A stretch of DNA of 64,000 bases, from assembly GCA_026418275.1 (NCBI GenBank), contig JAOABQ010000045.1, positions 62,001-126,000 on the forward strand, in the 5' to 3' direction. Below are positions 45,627-56,593 of this stretch, in pieces. Made by a program: the position numbers and the translations under genes. Position 1 is the stretch's first letter. Each line of letters starts with the position of its first letter. Under the pieces are notes generated by a model that was not told the DNA's origin, did no database searches, and saw only the letters and a list, made by a program, of their open reading frames with translations. This stretch comes from Clostridia bacterium (GTDB lineage Bacteria > Bacillota > Clostridia > Acetivibrionales > DSM-2933).

Positions 45627-46364
45627 TTGATTAATAAGTACAGTAACATACCTCTTTATTCTCAACTTAAAAATATTATCATTGAAAAAATTGAAAACGG
45701 AGAGTATACCGAGGATTCGAAAATTCCTTCAGAACAGGAATTATGTGAAGTGTATAATATTAGCAGGCCAACAGTGCGGCAGGCTATAAGTGAGCTCACA
45801 AACAACGGTTATTTATATAAGGAAAAAGGTAAAGGGACTTTTGTTGCAAAATCAAAAACAAGAATCGATATAAGAAATTATTCCGGGTTTACCGATTCTG
45901 TTCTGGATGGACAGGACACGGGAAACCGCAAGATTATTTCCATTGAAACCTTAAATTCCGCCGATTTTAAAAAATTGTACGAAATTTTTAATATTCCGTA
46001 TAATACGAAAGTTGATTTTATTGAAGTTAAATACCTGACTTCTCAAAATAAAGAGGTTTTTTCACTCAATGTATCCTATTTGCCTTTAAACCTGTTTCCC
46101 AATATGATGGAAGATCTTAGGGAAAATAAGCCCTCCTATGATATATTGAAAGGTAAATATCCCTTGATCCCGGTTAAAACAAAAAGTGTACTGGAGATAA
46201 TCTATACCGACCAGACAGAGGCACAGTATCTTCAAGTTCAGACCGGACAGGCACTTATAAAGATAAGTAATACCCTATTGTCCAAAAGCGGGCAGGTAGT
46301 AGAATATGTTATTTCAAAGTATCGCGCAGATAAATGTAAGTTGGTTTTTGAAAATTCAAAATAA
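45627..46364 (+). CDS. GntR family regulator with UTRA domain
   Basis: A 245-aa repressor of the HutC/UTRA subfamily. Residues 1-~70 are the GntR winged helix (IPLYSQLKNIIIEKIENGEY, then IPSEQELCEVYNISRPTVRQA); the rest is the UTRA effector domain (FIEVKYLTSQNKEVFSLNVSY, YTDQTEAQYLQVQTGQALIKI). UTRA domains usually bind sugar phosphates or similar small molecules. TTG at 45627 with GAGGAGG 9 bases upstream is chosen over the ATG at 45606, because the family sequence starts there. No clear target operon adjoins. Confidence 0.85.
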   Translation: MINKYSNIPLYSQLKNIIIEKIENGEYTEDSKIPSEQELCEVYNISRPTVRQAISELTNNGYLYKEKGKGTFVAKSKTRIDIRNYSGFTDSVLDGQDTGNRKIISIETLNSADFKKLYEIFNIPYNTKVDFIEVKYLTSQNKEVFSLNVSYLPLNLFPNMMEDLRENKPSYDILKGKYPLIPVKTKSVLEIIYTDQTEAQYLQVQTGQALIKISNTLLSKSGQVVEYVISKYRADKCKLVFENSK

Positions 46365-46380
46365 AAATTTATACAATGAA

Positions 46381-46432
46381 AATAACGAAAAAAATAAAAA
46401 GTGAAACTACTTTTTATTTTTTTCGTTATTTT
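46381..46432. terminator. long bidirectional terminator
   Basis: Perfect 22-bp arms (left 46381-46402, right 46409-46430, 6-base loop) with A-rich left and T-rich right sides. Separates the GntR gene from the convergent LTA-synthase-like gene. Confidence 0.85.
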
Positions 46433-46443
46433 TGTGTGTTACT

Positions 46444-49125
46444 CTATGGAGCACCTTCAAGGATATATTGACTTCCAAACAGGATATCATATTGAATCAA
46501 ATAGTACTTTTTTAAGAGTTCATCGTTCAAATATTGATTTTTATCTACCAAATAGTTGTTTAGGTAAGGATATTTCTCACGAAGTTCCATTAAAAAATCA
46601 AAATAGCTGGGATAGGCTAGTTCTGTATCTTTTAGTATCTCTACAGCCAATTGGTTTGAAGAGATGGGGGTATCAAACTTGGTCATTTTTTTATAGTTTG
46701 ACCAAGTAATGAGGGGGGTTTTAAAGAACTCAATGTCACCCAGGGGATTTTCCGTATTCCCAAACCCCAGCTTCTTAAATATGTCAAAGCTATCCAGAGG
46801 ATGCCCCAACCTTGGGAGGTGGTCTCCGAAATAGTAAACCAGTGTTGGCTTGCCGGTTTTTTTTATTTCATCAAAAAGCTTTCCCACTGAACGGTCAGCA
46901 TCATATACTCCTTGAGAAAAATTACTCAAAATTTCGGTCTCAAGACTATCCAATTTATCGGATTTTGCCTGTACATCTCTTTTAGTATAGCTTTTAATTC
47001 CCTTGGTATAGGGATCATGGTTTTGTATTGTGATTCCAAATATAAATTGCGGGGAATCTCCTTCCTTCAGTGTCTTAACGATCTTATCCATAAACTTTTC
47101 ATCCGAAACAAAATTCCCTTTTTTGTCTTTCTCCGGGTTGAAGCCTGCGATATCGTAAAATTTGTCAAAACCTAAATAATTGTACACTGCATTCCGGTTA
47201 TACATGGACCCGGTATTGGGATGGACTGCGGTAGCAGTGTAGCCGTTTTGCTTAAATACGTCAACAATGCTTGGTGTGTTCCGTTTAAAGTAGATATTGT
47301 AGGGAATGATACCCTTGTTAAAATAAAAGTTGGTTAAACCGGTTAAGACCTCAAATTCTACATTGGCTGTACCTCCGCCATATCTGGGAGATATCATGGT
47401 CCCGCTTTGATACTGCTTTAAATTTGGGGTGATATTTAAATTGAATGATACGTCGTTCATCTGCGTCGGGTCCCAAAAGGTTTCACTTAAGATAACAATA
47501 ACATTGGGTTTTACACTCTTATTATTTTCCTTTAATGCTATCTCGCTTTTTATTTGTTTCATTTTGGACGCGCTATAGCCTTCCGGTTTGTTATTAAGAT
47601 ATTGGTTTAAATCCTTTAAATATAAATATGTTTCTACATAAGTCCCGTTTCTTAAAAACTCGTTGATGCTGTCGTACCAGTCTTTTAAAACCTTTATTTC
47701 CTTAAGGCCGTTTATATTGAGGATATAAAAATTAAAGGCCAGTGCAATTGCCATAACAAAGGCAAAAATAAGATTGGGTGCAGGTTTAAGTGCCTTCAGC
47801 ACACTCTTGATGTTTTTAATAACGAAAAATATGCCTATAAGGAACAAAGCGGATATAATGACGATGAGACTGGTATTGATATACTCCTTAGCTATTATCA
47901 AAGCATCATTGAGTAAAAATGTATCCCAGGGGTAAAAGGGCTCGTCAAAATATTTTAACTTTACAAAGTTGGCCACAACAAGGAGCAGGTGTATCACAAA
48001 AATGATCACAGCGCCCAATTTAAAGCCGAGTAGGGATGCTACGGCTAGAAATAAAATGCTTACAAAGATAAGATTGTACGAAAAAGATGCGGTTGTCATA
48101 TACTGAAGGATTGCTTCCATATTCTTATCCCGCAGAACGTACTCAATGGAAAGTACTAAGAACAACACAAAAAATACTGTGAAAAATAGCCTTATATAAA
48201 CTTTATTAATATTAAAGTCAATTTCAAATAGATGTATTTTATATTCTTCATCCAACAATCTACTTCTTTTATGGGCAATAACATATAGTGCGGCAAAGAT
48301 CAAAAGTGCGGCGAAAAAAAGTCCCTTTCTTTCAAGCTTGTTTAGTTGCAGAGTATTCACAAAGTAGATTAAAGGCATTATCAAACTTAAAATCATGATG
48401 GCATATTTGGAATTAAAAGGAGACCGGTGCTCCCAACCTTTTAAATTGATAAACTCGGTTAAAAGGATCAGGGCTGAAAAGCCGAAAACCAAAAAACTAA
48501 CTGTGATCAGTGGAGAAAATACAAACAATACCTTGTCGGTATATACTATTTGGTTATAGATCAAATGAAAGACGTTATCCGGGTTCAAACATTTGATAGA
48601 AATGAGGAAAAGGGCGGCTGAAGACATAATAATTCCTAAAACACAATAGATTTTTGTCATTTTATTTTTTATAAGGTTTAAACCCTCCATAGAATAACCG
48701 AATAGAAAAAATGGAAAGTATAGAAAAAACACAAGTGGAATTTGCAGCTTGTAGTAGGGGATAATAAAGGATAGAAATACCGGAATGATAAATACCATGG
48801 TGGCAAGAAGTCTATATTGGATAATCCGGGGCGTTATGATACTCCAAACAAGCAGGGATAATAAAAAGATATTAAGGATAAAAAGGCTTTTATTAAAGGT
48901 AAACCAGAGTAAACAGCCCTGAACAATCATCAGTATGAGTTTGCCGCCGTTATTGATATTTAGTTTAAATACGCCGCAAAAAAACGAGGCAGCAATAAGA
49001 AAGAAAGGAATTGCAGTTTTTACCAGAACGTGCTCTGGCGTTGTAGCGTTTGCAAACCCCAGACAGAGAAAAATGATATAGAAAGTAATGATTAATTTTT
49101 CTTTTAAGTCACTTGTAGCACCCAT
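46444..49125 (-). CDS. LTA-synthase-like membrane sulfatase-fold protein
   Basis: An 893-aa protein. The first ~480 residues have many hydrophobic spans (about twelve to fourteen). The C-terminal ~350 residues, outside the membrane, form an alkaline-phosphatase/sulfatase domain like that of lipoteichoic acid synthase: NVIVILSETFWDP, the nucleophile Thr in YGGGTANVEFEVLTG, HPNTGSMYNRNAVYNYLGF and YYFGDHLPRLGHPLD. It would transfer glycerol-phosphate (or phosphoethanolamine) to a surface polymer. The membrane part is longer than the usual five-span LtaS, so it may have an extra function. Ends at a shared terminator. Confidence 0.85.
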   Translation of the reverse strand: MGATSDLKEKLIITFYIIFLCLGFANATTPEHVLVKTAIPFFLIAASFFCGVFKLNINNGGKLILMIVQGCLLWFTFNKSLFILNIFLLSLLVWSIITPRIIQYRLLATMVFIIPVFLSFIIPYYKLQIPLVFFLYFPFFLFGYSMEGLNLIKNKMTKIYCVLGIIMSSAALFLISIKCLNPDNVFHLIYNQIVYTDKVLFVFSPLITVSFLVFGFSALILLTEFINLKGWEHRSPFNSKYAIMILSLIMPLIYFVNTLQLNKLERKGLFFAALLIFAALYVIAHKRSRLLDEEYKIHLFEIDFNINKVYIRLFFTVFFVLFLVLSIEYVLRDKNMEAILQYMTTASFSYNLIFVSILFLAVASLLGFKLGAVIIFVIHLLLVVANFVKLKYFDEPFYPWDTFLLNDALIIAKEYINTSLIVIISALFLIGIFFVIKNIKSVLKALKPAPNLIFAFVMAIALAFNFYILNINGLKEIKVLKDWYDSINEFLRNGTYVETYLYLKDLNQYLNNKPEGYSASKMKQIKSEIALKENNKSVKPNVIVILSETFWDPTQMNDVSFNLNITPNLKQYQSGTMISPRYGGGTANVEFEVLTGLTNFYFNKGIIPYNIYFKRNTPSIVDVFKQNGYTATAVHPNTGSMYNRNAVYNYLGFDKFYDIAGFNPEKDKKGNFVSDEKFMDKIVKTLKEGDSPQFIFGITIQNHDPYTKGIKSYTKRDVQAKSDKLDSLETEILSNFSQGVYDADRSVGKLFDEIKKTGKPTLVYYFGDHLPRLGHPLDSFDIFKKLGFGNTENPLGDIEFFKTPLITWSNYKKMTKFDTPISSNQLAVEILKDTELAYPSYFDFLMELREKYPYLNNYLVDKNQYLNDELLKKYYLIQYDILFGSQYILEGAP

Positions 49126-49671
49126 TTTTATGTCCCCATTTTTAATTTATTCACCATTTGTAAAAAGTCAGTTATATCTCTATATAAAAAGCTATTTTAT
49201 AAATACATTTTAACACATTTTAGCATAATTCAACATATTTTTGTCGAAAAACGTCAATTTTAAGGTTTTTTAGATCATTGCACGGGTTTTTGAAAAATTC
49301 GAACTATGCATGGATAGTATTATATCCTTTTTCTGTGTCTATTCTGTGAAAACTGCATGAATGTTTATGTTTATTAAAGAGATTTTTTTTGAATAAACAA
49401 GGTATTTTTGAGTAGTGTCTTAGATTAATACTATAAGGAATTATTTGAATCTGCTTGATTTTATATGAATGAACAAGCTAATATTGATGATTACTATCTC
49501 ATATATCGGACAAATTTCTTTTCTTGATAAATTACAATTTGCGGAAATGCCAGGGAAGTTATAATATTTGAATATAAATTTATTAATAAAGAATGGGATT
49601 TGATACAATCTGTTGTTGCGGCATTTATTAAAATCATGCAAGTGAAGAACTATATTTTGGGGGGCTTTGTT
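49126..49671. other. AT-rich divergent gap
   Basis: About 545 bases between the divergent LTA-synthase-like and PH-domain genes. I see no gene, repeat or convincing promoter in it; a frame upstream of the PH-domain start stays open from 49600 but has no ribosome site. Confidence 0.4.
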
Positions 49672-50205
49672 ATGAAAGAAGTATTTCAAAATGATTTATT
49701 GGAGAACGAAGAAATTCTTTGGACAGGTCAACCGCTGACCCGCGTTTTTTCTATTATTGATATATTCCTGATACCTTTTAGCCTAATTTGGGGTGGATTT
49801 GCGATTTCTTGGGAATTTACTGCTATTCATTCAGGTGCTCCGTTATTCTTTTGCTTATTCGGTATTCCCTTTGTATTGGTGGGGCTTTATATCACATTCG
49901 GACGATTTATCTATAAATACGTCAATCTGAAAAACACTTATTACGCCGTAACAAATCAGAGAGTACTCATTTTGTCCGGTATATATAAAAAGACCCTACA
50001 AGGACTATTTATGGATCAAATCCCTAACATCAATAAAACTGTGAATATAAATGGTTCCGGCACCCTACGGTTCGGTATAACAAATGCAAACCGTTCTGAA
50101 AACACAGGGATGGAGATATTTGACCCAGTAAAGAGCACGGTTGCTGCATTTTTAAATATTGAAGATGTAGGAAAAGTATACCGTTTGATAAATAATCTAA
50201 GATAA
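49672..50205 (+). CDS. PH-domain (bPH2-like) membrane protein
   Basis: A 177-aa protein with two hydrophobic segments (IFLIPFSLIWGGFAISW and FFCLFGIPFVLVGLYI, residues ~30-85) followed by a bacterial PH-like domain (YYAVTNQRVLILSGIYKKTL, then IPNINKTVNING). The TN(Q)RVLI motif is typical of bPH2 proteins. ATG at 49672 has GGGGGG 7 bases upstream. It ends 6 bases from the convergent propeller gene. Function unknown, membrane-bound. Confidence 0.75.
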   Translation: MKEVFQNDLLENEEILWTGQPLTRVFSIIDIFLIPFSLIWGGFAISWEFTAIHSGAPLFFCLFGIPFVLVGLYITFGRFIYKYVNLKNTYYAVTNQRVLILSGIYKKTLQGLFMDQIPNINKTVNINGSGTLRFGITNANRSENTGMEIFDPVKSTVAAFLNIEDVGKVYRLINNLR

Positions 50206-50211
50206 TCCTTG

Positions 50212-51936
50212 CTACTTAATCCTGACTCCCCAGATTTTTAATCCTCTGGTGCCAACAACAATCATGTCGTTAAAAACAGCAGGAGATCCTTCTATGTTGG
50301 CACCCAGATTGATCTTATCCAATATGGAGCCGCTTTTTCCATCGATTAAGAACATATTGCCCGAAGCATCACATTGAATGATATAGGCCTTCCCTTCCTT
50401 AGTATAAATATCTACCGGAGAGCTCCAGCAGTAGCTTGCAAGGTCTATTGCCCATACCTCACGGCCGGTTTTTTTATCCAGTGCGATGAGCTTGCCGCCT
50501 GTATTGTTGCTATTGGTTTTGGCTATATTGAAGATGACAAGGTCCTGAATTTCATTCTTACCTATGACAGGAGATGCAAGTGCACCGCCATTTGTGTGCC
50601 TATCCAAGGCGGACTTTACTTTCTTTTCCCATAGGAGTTTTCCAGATAAGGCCTCAAATTTTCTTATATAGCTAAATCCGTTTTTTCCCTGGCGATCTAC
50701 TTCACAAGCGGTATATAAGGAGACTTCCTCTGCACTTTCATCAATTCCGATTGTTCCGTCGGTGTCATCGGTAACATTGGCAACCCAAACAGGCTGCAGC
50801 GTATTCAAATCAACACATTGAAGGGTCCCGCTGTTATCCGCAAAATAGGCAAAATTTCTAAAGATGGCAACTGAATTTTCAGTGCCCAGCTGACCCGCTT
50901 TAGGCAACCGGTAGCGGTATTTTATAAGATCGGGGCGGATGGATAGGGTTCCTTTATCCAGATCAAATTTTGTGTTTAGCTTTCCTGTATAAAGAATTCC
51001 ATTTTCACCGCACTCTATAAATGTGTCGGTATCCTTGTCAATGAGCGGGGTAGAGTCAAATGCGCCCCATCTGCGGTATGCGTATGGATCGATGCCATTG
51101 ATGAAATAAAGCTCGCGGTGGTCAATCAGGCTAAAGATTCGGTAACCGATCTGCCCTTTTTTCTTTCCGGCTTGATCGATACCCTGACCTGCATAAAGGA
51201 GGGGGTAGCCTCTGGGATCTACCGTGACACTCCCTTTATGCGGAAAACCCACCTTGATAAAAGGCCGGGTTTCCTCACCGTTTTCAAGGTCTAAAAAGTA
51301 TATATTTCCGTCTAAGGTAGCATAGATTACCTCTTTTAACCCGTCTTTTTTCTTTTTTTCAGGGTATAGATTCATGATCTCCCTGACTTTTTCATCCCAT
51401 TGAATGATAGCAGGTTGCCCATTCCAGCCTACACCGGTCCATTCATCGATGAAACCGGTTTTTTTACTCCAAACTGTCTCTAGTTTAGCCTCAATAATTT
51501 CCGGGGTGCCAAAGCTTGGAGAATTTCTATAATTGTTTCCCCTAAAACAGGTAACGCCTTCCACATCTGCATACTGAGAGGGAGGGGGAAAGCGAATACC
51601 ATACTCTCTTTTAAAATTATTCAAGGTAGTTCCGTTTTTGTCCAACTGATATGTAAAATTGAATTTAGAAGGCAAAGCTTCAGGAACTACACCAACATTG
51701 TTGTTTTTGTAAGTATTGGTATCATCTTTTACCTTCGGTTTGGTTATTTTTTTATTGTTATCCTTTTCGGTTGAAGCCTGCTGCGTAGGTTTAGGACTTT
51801 GTACAACATTTTGATTTACTCTATAATATTTAAAAAATTCACTGGCAAAGAAAAAGGATGCACCGAAAACCATACATAAAAGGATGGACAAAAAGAACCA
51901 AAACCTCTTTTTTATTTTTACTTTCTGCGTTCTCAT
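50212..51936 (-). CDS. membrane-anchored PQQ-like beta-propeller protein
   Basis: A 574-aa protein with one N-terminal membrane anchor (FWFFLSILLCMVFGASFFFAS, split at residues ~12-32) and a Lys/Thr-rich spacer, then a propeller of PQQ-type blades (IYFLDLENGEETRPF, LQCVDLNTLQPVWVA, LIALDKKTGREVWAIDLASY, FLIDGKSGSILDKI). Exposed on the outer face. It resembles BamB-like repeat proteins of clostridia, whose substrates are unknown. No enzyme motif is seen. Confidence 0.8.
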   Translation of the reverse strand: MRTQKVKIKKRFWFFLSILLCMVFGASFFFASEFFKYYRVNQNVVQSPKPTQQASTEKDNNKKITKPKVKDDTNTYKNNNVGVVPEALPSKFNFTYQLDKNGTTLNNFKREYGIRFPPPSQYADVEGVTCFRGNNYRNSPSFGTPEIIEAKLETVWSKKTGFIDEWTGVGWNGQPAIIQWDEKVREIMNLYPEKKKKDGLKEVIYATLDGNIYFLDLENGEETRPFIKVGFPHKGSVTVDPRGYPLLYAGQGIDQAGKKKGQIGYRIFSLIDHRELYFINGIDPYAYRRWGAFDSTPLIDKDTDTFIECGENGILYTGKLNTKFDLDKGTLSIRPDLIKYRYRLPKAGQLGTENSVAIFRNFAYFADNSGTLQCVDLNTLQPVWVANVTDDTDGTIGIDESAEEVSLYTACEVDRQGKNGFSYIRKFEALSGKLLWEKKVKSALDRHTNGGALASPVIGKNEIQDLVIFNIAKTNSNNTGGKLIALDKKTGREVWAIDLASYCWSSPVDIYTKEGKAYIIQCDASGNMFLIDGKSGSILDKINLGANIEGSPAVFNDMIVVGTRGLKIWGVRIK

Positions 51937-52042
51937 CGTAATTATTCCTATTCATTAATTTTATTACAAATATATTATAAATGATTATTTCAGAAATGAA
52001 ATCAGTTTTCTCAATTTTTAACAAAAACTTAATCTTCCATAC

Positions 52043-52153
52043 ACTTTTCTAATTAGATCGTGAAAACAGTTTTGTATGGATAAATAAAATTTTCACGATA
52101 TTATATCAAGGGAATTGAAGCGCGATGTAAAAAATTAATCGCGTTCAATATAG
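52043..52153. repeat. palindromic repeat family 3, copy A
   Basis: About 110 bases closely matching 60414-60522. Contains ATCGTGAAAA and TTTTCACGAT arms, then a second hairpin with TTGAAGCGCGAT and ATCGCGTTCAA. Lies in the 360-base gap between the propeller and DedA genes; nothing else is seen there apart from AT-rich sequence. Confidence 0.8.
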
Positions 52154-52295
52154 AAAAGAAAGTCTTTTTTTGTTGAACTTTACACAATAATGTATTTTTG
52201 ATACACTATTGATAACAAAATATATAGGTGAAAGATGATGTCCTTCCAAGTGTCAACGGTTGGACAGCGACATTACTTTAAATAAAGGTACTTAC

Positions 52296-52916
52296 ATGGA
52301 ATTGTTTATTATAGATTTTATTAATAATATTATTGAAAAAAACGTTTTTGTTGTTTATATGATTTTTTTTGCATCCTCATTTTTACAAATTGTTTTTCCG
52401 CCACATCCGGGGGATGTTGTTTTAGTGTTTCAAGGTTATTTGACCGGTCTAAGCTCTTCATTCAATTTTTTCATGATTCTTATCAATGCCATTATTGCTA
52501 CACTTGCAGGCTCCTTATGTGTTTATGAACTTGGCTACCGCAAGGGACAAAAGGTCTTTGAATACAAGCTTGTGAAAAAATGGATTCCTGTTAAGCATGT
52601 CAAGAAAGCAGAGAAAATCTTTCGCAAATATGGGCATTTCGCTGTATTTGCAAGCAAATTTGTACCGGGTGTCAATATGCTCATTCTCCTTTTTTCCGGC
52701 ATTTTCAAAGTAAAAAGGACCGAAGTTTATATATCCATTTTCTTTTCCACATTGATTCACCATACACTTCTTGTGGTTTTAGGTAAGTTTCTGGGAAACA
52801 ATATGCCTTATATAAAGAGGATTATATCCACTTATAACGGTATTATTATTGCTTTGCTTGCTCTTTTCATCATTGGGGCTTTCATTCTTTATTTCAGAAG
52901 AAAGAAAACGGCATAA
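52296..52916 (+). CDS. DedA/VTT-domain membrane protein
   Basis: A 206-aa polytopic protein of the DedA (SNARE-associated/VTT) family: VFPPHPGDVVLVFQGYL, ATLAGSLCVYELGYRKG, FRKYGHFAVFASKFVPGVNML and a C-terminal hydrophobic span. DedA proteins include flippases for undecaprenyl phosphate and phosphatidylethanolamine. The ATG at 52296 has AAAGG 7 bases upstream; the TTG at 52260 is less likely. Single-gene unit after a repeat element. Confidence 0.88.
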   Translation: MELFIIDFINNIIEKNVFVVYMIFFASSFLQIVFPPHPGDVVLVFQGYLTGLSSSFNFFMILINAIIATLAGSLCVYELGYRKGQKVFEYKLVKKWIPVKHVKKAEKIFRKYGHFAVFASKFVPGVNMLILLFSGIFKVKRTEVYISIFFSTLIHHTLLVVLGKFLGNNMPYIKRIISTYNGIIIALLALFIIGAFILYFRRKKTA

Positions 52917-53091
52917 AAATCTATGGATAAAAAGGAAGTTTTTTTTGCAAAGCTTACTTTCAGGCACATATGTAAGTTTGGCCAATAAATAATTCGATGT
53001 ATAATCATAAAAGTAAAATGATATATAATGGTGGATTTTTGTTTTAAAAGCTAAGTTTAGATGTAATGAAATATAAAATGAGGCGGATAAA

Positions 53092-53490
53092 ATGTCAGCA
53101 TTATCTGAAAAAACAAAGAAGGTTCTTAAATATTCCCAGGAAAGTGCAATGCATTTTGGTCATCATTACGTCGGTACTGAACATGTATTACTTGGTCTTG
53201 TATTGGAGATTGAGGGTATGGCAGGCCGTGTTCTAAGGAGCCATGGAATCTCTGAGGCCGAAATCATCAAAGGAATTGAAGCTTTATGCGGAAGAGGGGA
53301 AAAAACCGACATTGAGCCCTCTCAATATACTCCCAGAGCAAAAAGGGGACTTGAATTAAGTTTTAGATAAGCAACTTGGAGGGGCTTCGATTTCATAGAG
53401 ACAGAACATTTGCTGCTTGGAATTCTTACGTTGGAGGATAGTTCAGCTATACTTACTGCCTCCTTTTATCCTATCAAGTTTTTAAATTAA
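53092..53490 (+). pseudogene. clpC-like N-domain fragment with in-frame stop
   Basis: The first 92 codons encode a Clp_N unit (HHYVGTEHVLLGLVLEIEGMAGRVLRS). After TAA at 53368-53370 the same frame continues with WRGFDFIETEHLLLGILTLEDSSAI, the second Clp_N repeat, to a TAA at 53488. A GAA-to-TAA change would explain the break. The ATPase modules of ClpC (~810 aa) are missing; 53491-53918 shows only degenerate frames (for example DLSGLFEMGEIYMIL) and no gene. Confidence 0.75.
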
Positions 53491-53918
53491 AATGAACGGT
53501 TATCGGTAGACATCATAAGAAATTCTATTCTTTTTACTTGTGTGCTCACGGCGATGAAGGATCATGTCAATACAATCATTTCAGTATTAGGCTTTCAAAG
53601 GATTTCCCTAAAAATTGTCACGACCATCCTTTAGATTAGTAAATGGATATCTCGGTAGGCAGAGATTTGGTGGAGGACAAGGACTCCCAATATAGCAAGA
53701 CCATAGAGGTGACAGGATTTATCCGGATTGTTTGAGATGGGAGAAATTTATATGATATTGATGGATAGGCAGCATAAAAGGGGACAGGCGTAAAAGCTGA
53801 CTAACCAGTTTAGTGTTAATGATTTAGATGATAGAACATCTATGGTTGATCAAAAAATAAGGTGAAATTTTACTTGATGAATTGAAATGAATTTGAAGGA
53901 TAAGATAAAATAGTTATG

Positions 53919-53954
53919 AAGGGGTGACAAACCCCTTATTATTTTGTTATTTTG
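53919..53954 (+). terminator. terminator-like hairpin before ybaN
   Basis: AAGGGGT, loop GACAA, ACCCCTT, followed by ATTATTTTGTTATTTT. Confidence 0.65.
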
Positions 53955-53969
53955 GTGGTTATTATTATT

Positions 53970-54353
53970 ATGAAGAAAAAAACCGTTAAAGAGATATTTC
54001 TTATTTCAGTAGGGTCTATATCCCTTGGTTTAGGGATGATGGGTGTTTTCATTCCCGTACTGCCAACTACACCCTTTTTATTACTAACAGCATATTGCTA
54101 TATTCGCAGTTCAAAACGCCTGTATCTTTGGCTTATAAATCATAAAATTTTTGGTGAATATATTTATAACTACATGACTTACAGAGCTGTCAAAAGAAGC
54201 ACGAAAATAGGAGCCTTATTATTTTTATGGCTTACACTTGGGATTTCAATATTTGCTGCGGCAAGTTTCTATCTAAGAATATTGCTTTTAATCGTTGGTA
54301 TTGGAGTTAGCATTCATCTATTTACCTTAAAGACGCTAAGAAATGAAAAATAA
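53970..54353 (+). CDS. DUF454 (YbaN) family membrane protein
   Basis: A 127-aa membrane protein with about three spans. The family mark is LGMMGVFIPVLPTTPFLLLTAYCYIRSS and WLINHKIFGEYI. Biochemical function unknown. ATG at 53970 is used; a GTG at 53952 in the same frame is an alternative and is nearer to a GGTGG stretch. Confidence 0.82.
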   Translation: MKKKTVKEIFLISVGSISLGLGMMGVFIPVLPTTPFLLLTAYCYIRSSKRLYLWLINHKIFGEYIYNYMTYRAVKRSTKIGALLFLWLTLGISIFAAASFYLRILLLIVGIGVSIHLFTLKTLRNEK

Positions 54354-54505
54354 TCTTCTATTTGATACCCTATATAATTATTATGCATAAAGGTTGAATT
54401 GATACTCTTTTGCCATGATAATGAAGTATTCATTTCAGTGAAAAGTCAAAATCACAAATCTTCTGATCCTCTTCAAAATAGATTTCATAAAATTTAACAT
54501 ATTGA

Positions 54506-54534
54506 TTGACATATTTTAGAATTCGCTGTATTAT
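54506..54534 (+). promoter_or_regulatory. sigma-A promoter of rrf2-metY
   Basis: TTGACA at 54506-54511, 17-base spacer, TATTAT at 54529-54534. Confidence 0.75.
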
Positions 54535-54540
54535 ATAAAA

Positions 54541-54560
54541 CATATAGGATTAGTTGGGTA
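54541..54560 (+). promoter_or_regulatory. sulfur-regulon operator motif, rrf2-metY
   Basis: CATATAGGATTAGTTGGGTA begins 6 bases after the -10 box and overlaps the expected start of transcription. One base different from the metB-like site. Its place before the regulator gene suggests autoregulation. Confidence 0.6.
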
Positions 54561-54576
54561 TGAAGGGGTGTTCATT

Positions 54577-55026
54577 ATGAAACTTTCTACAAAGGGAAGA
54601 TATGGTCTAAGGGCAATGCTGGATCTTGCAGCCCATTCATCCGGAGATCATGTATCCCTAAACAGTATAGCGGAAAGGCAGAATATATCTGAGAACTATT
54701 TGGAACAAGTGTTTTCCATTTTGAGAAAAGCCGGGTTGGTGAAAAGTGTGAAGGGGGCTCAAGGCGGTTATGTTATAGCCAATCATCCTTCAAATACTAA
54801 GGTGGGTACAATATTAAGGGCTCTTGAAGGTAATCTTTCTGTTGTCGATGAAAGCCTTGAAGAAGGCGACGCATCTTTGACAAGCATACAAAATTGTATT
54901 AAGATCAATGTTTGGGATAAAATGAATGAAGGCTTGAATCAAGTTGTTGATTCTCTAACATTAGAGGATTTGGTGAATGAATATAGAAAAATGAATGATC
55001 AAAGTGTTTTGATGTTTTATATTTGA
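54577..55026 (+). CDS. Rrf2 family regulator, CymR-like
   Basis: A 149-aa winged-helix regulator (MKLSTKGRYGLRAMLDLA at the start, NISENYLEQVFSILRKAGLV in the recognition region, GAQGGYVIA in the wing). It has a single cysteine (IQNCIKIN), so it lacks the three-cysteine iron-sulfur site of IscR, as does CymR, the cysteine-metabolism repressor. It is followed 60 bases later by metY, also supporting the CymR call. ATG at 54577 with GGGGTG 7 bases upstream. Likely regulates the four operator sites in this window. Confidence 0.82.
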   Translation: MKLSTKGRYGLRAMLDLAAHSSGDHVSLNSIAERQNISENYLEQVFSILRKAGLVKSVKGAQGGYVIANHPSNTKVGTILRALEGNLSVVDESLEEGDASLTSIQNCIKINVWDKMNEGLNQVVDSLTLEDLVNEYRKMNDQSVLMFYI

Positions 55027-56376
<1,350 letters not shown>

Positions 56377-56407
56377 GACCTGCCAGTTAGCTTTAGAAAA
56401 TTTCTAA

Positions 56408-56436
56408 TTGTTTGGCAGGAAAACAGATACTATAAT
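56408..56436 (+). promoter_or_regulatory. promoter of the C-S lyase gene
   Basis: TTGTTT at 56408-56413, 17-base spacer, TATAAT at 56431-56436. The transcript would start at about 56443, at the edge of repeat copy B, giving a ~150-base structured leader. A CCTGCCA/TGGCAGG hairpin (56380-56420 region) precedes it after metY. Confidence 0.55.
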
Positions 56437-56440
56437 ACAA

Positions 56441-56543
56441 GTGCCTCGTAACATAATTCTTTTCTAGGGTGTGCGAGGCACAAACAGAGGAAGTGCATTT
56501 TTAACACTTTGAAAAAGAAGTTAGTTGTGTTAAAAAGCACTAG
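56441..56543. repeat. palindromic repeat family 2, copy B
   Basis: Same element as 36173-36267. Here GTGCCTCG (56441-56448) pairs perfectly with CGAGGCAC (56474-56481), and AGTGC-ATTTTTAACAC with GTGTTAAAAAGCACT, making two adjacent hairpins. Lies in the leader of the C-S lyase gene. Confidence 0.75.
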
Positions 56544-56593
56544 ATACAAAGCGTGTTATGCGGAATGAATATTGGATTTTGGGAGTGGATTAA

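Noticed and set aside
46401-46709. 102-codon open frame on the + strand
   Set aside because: It begins in the terminator stem and lies opposite the well-supported LTA-synthase-like gene.
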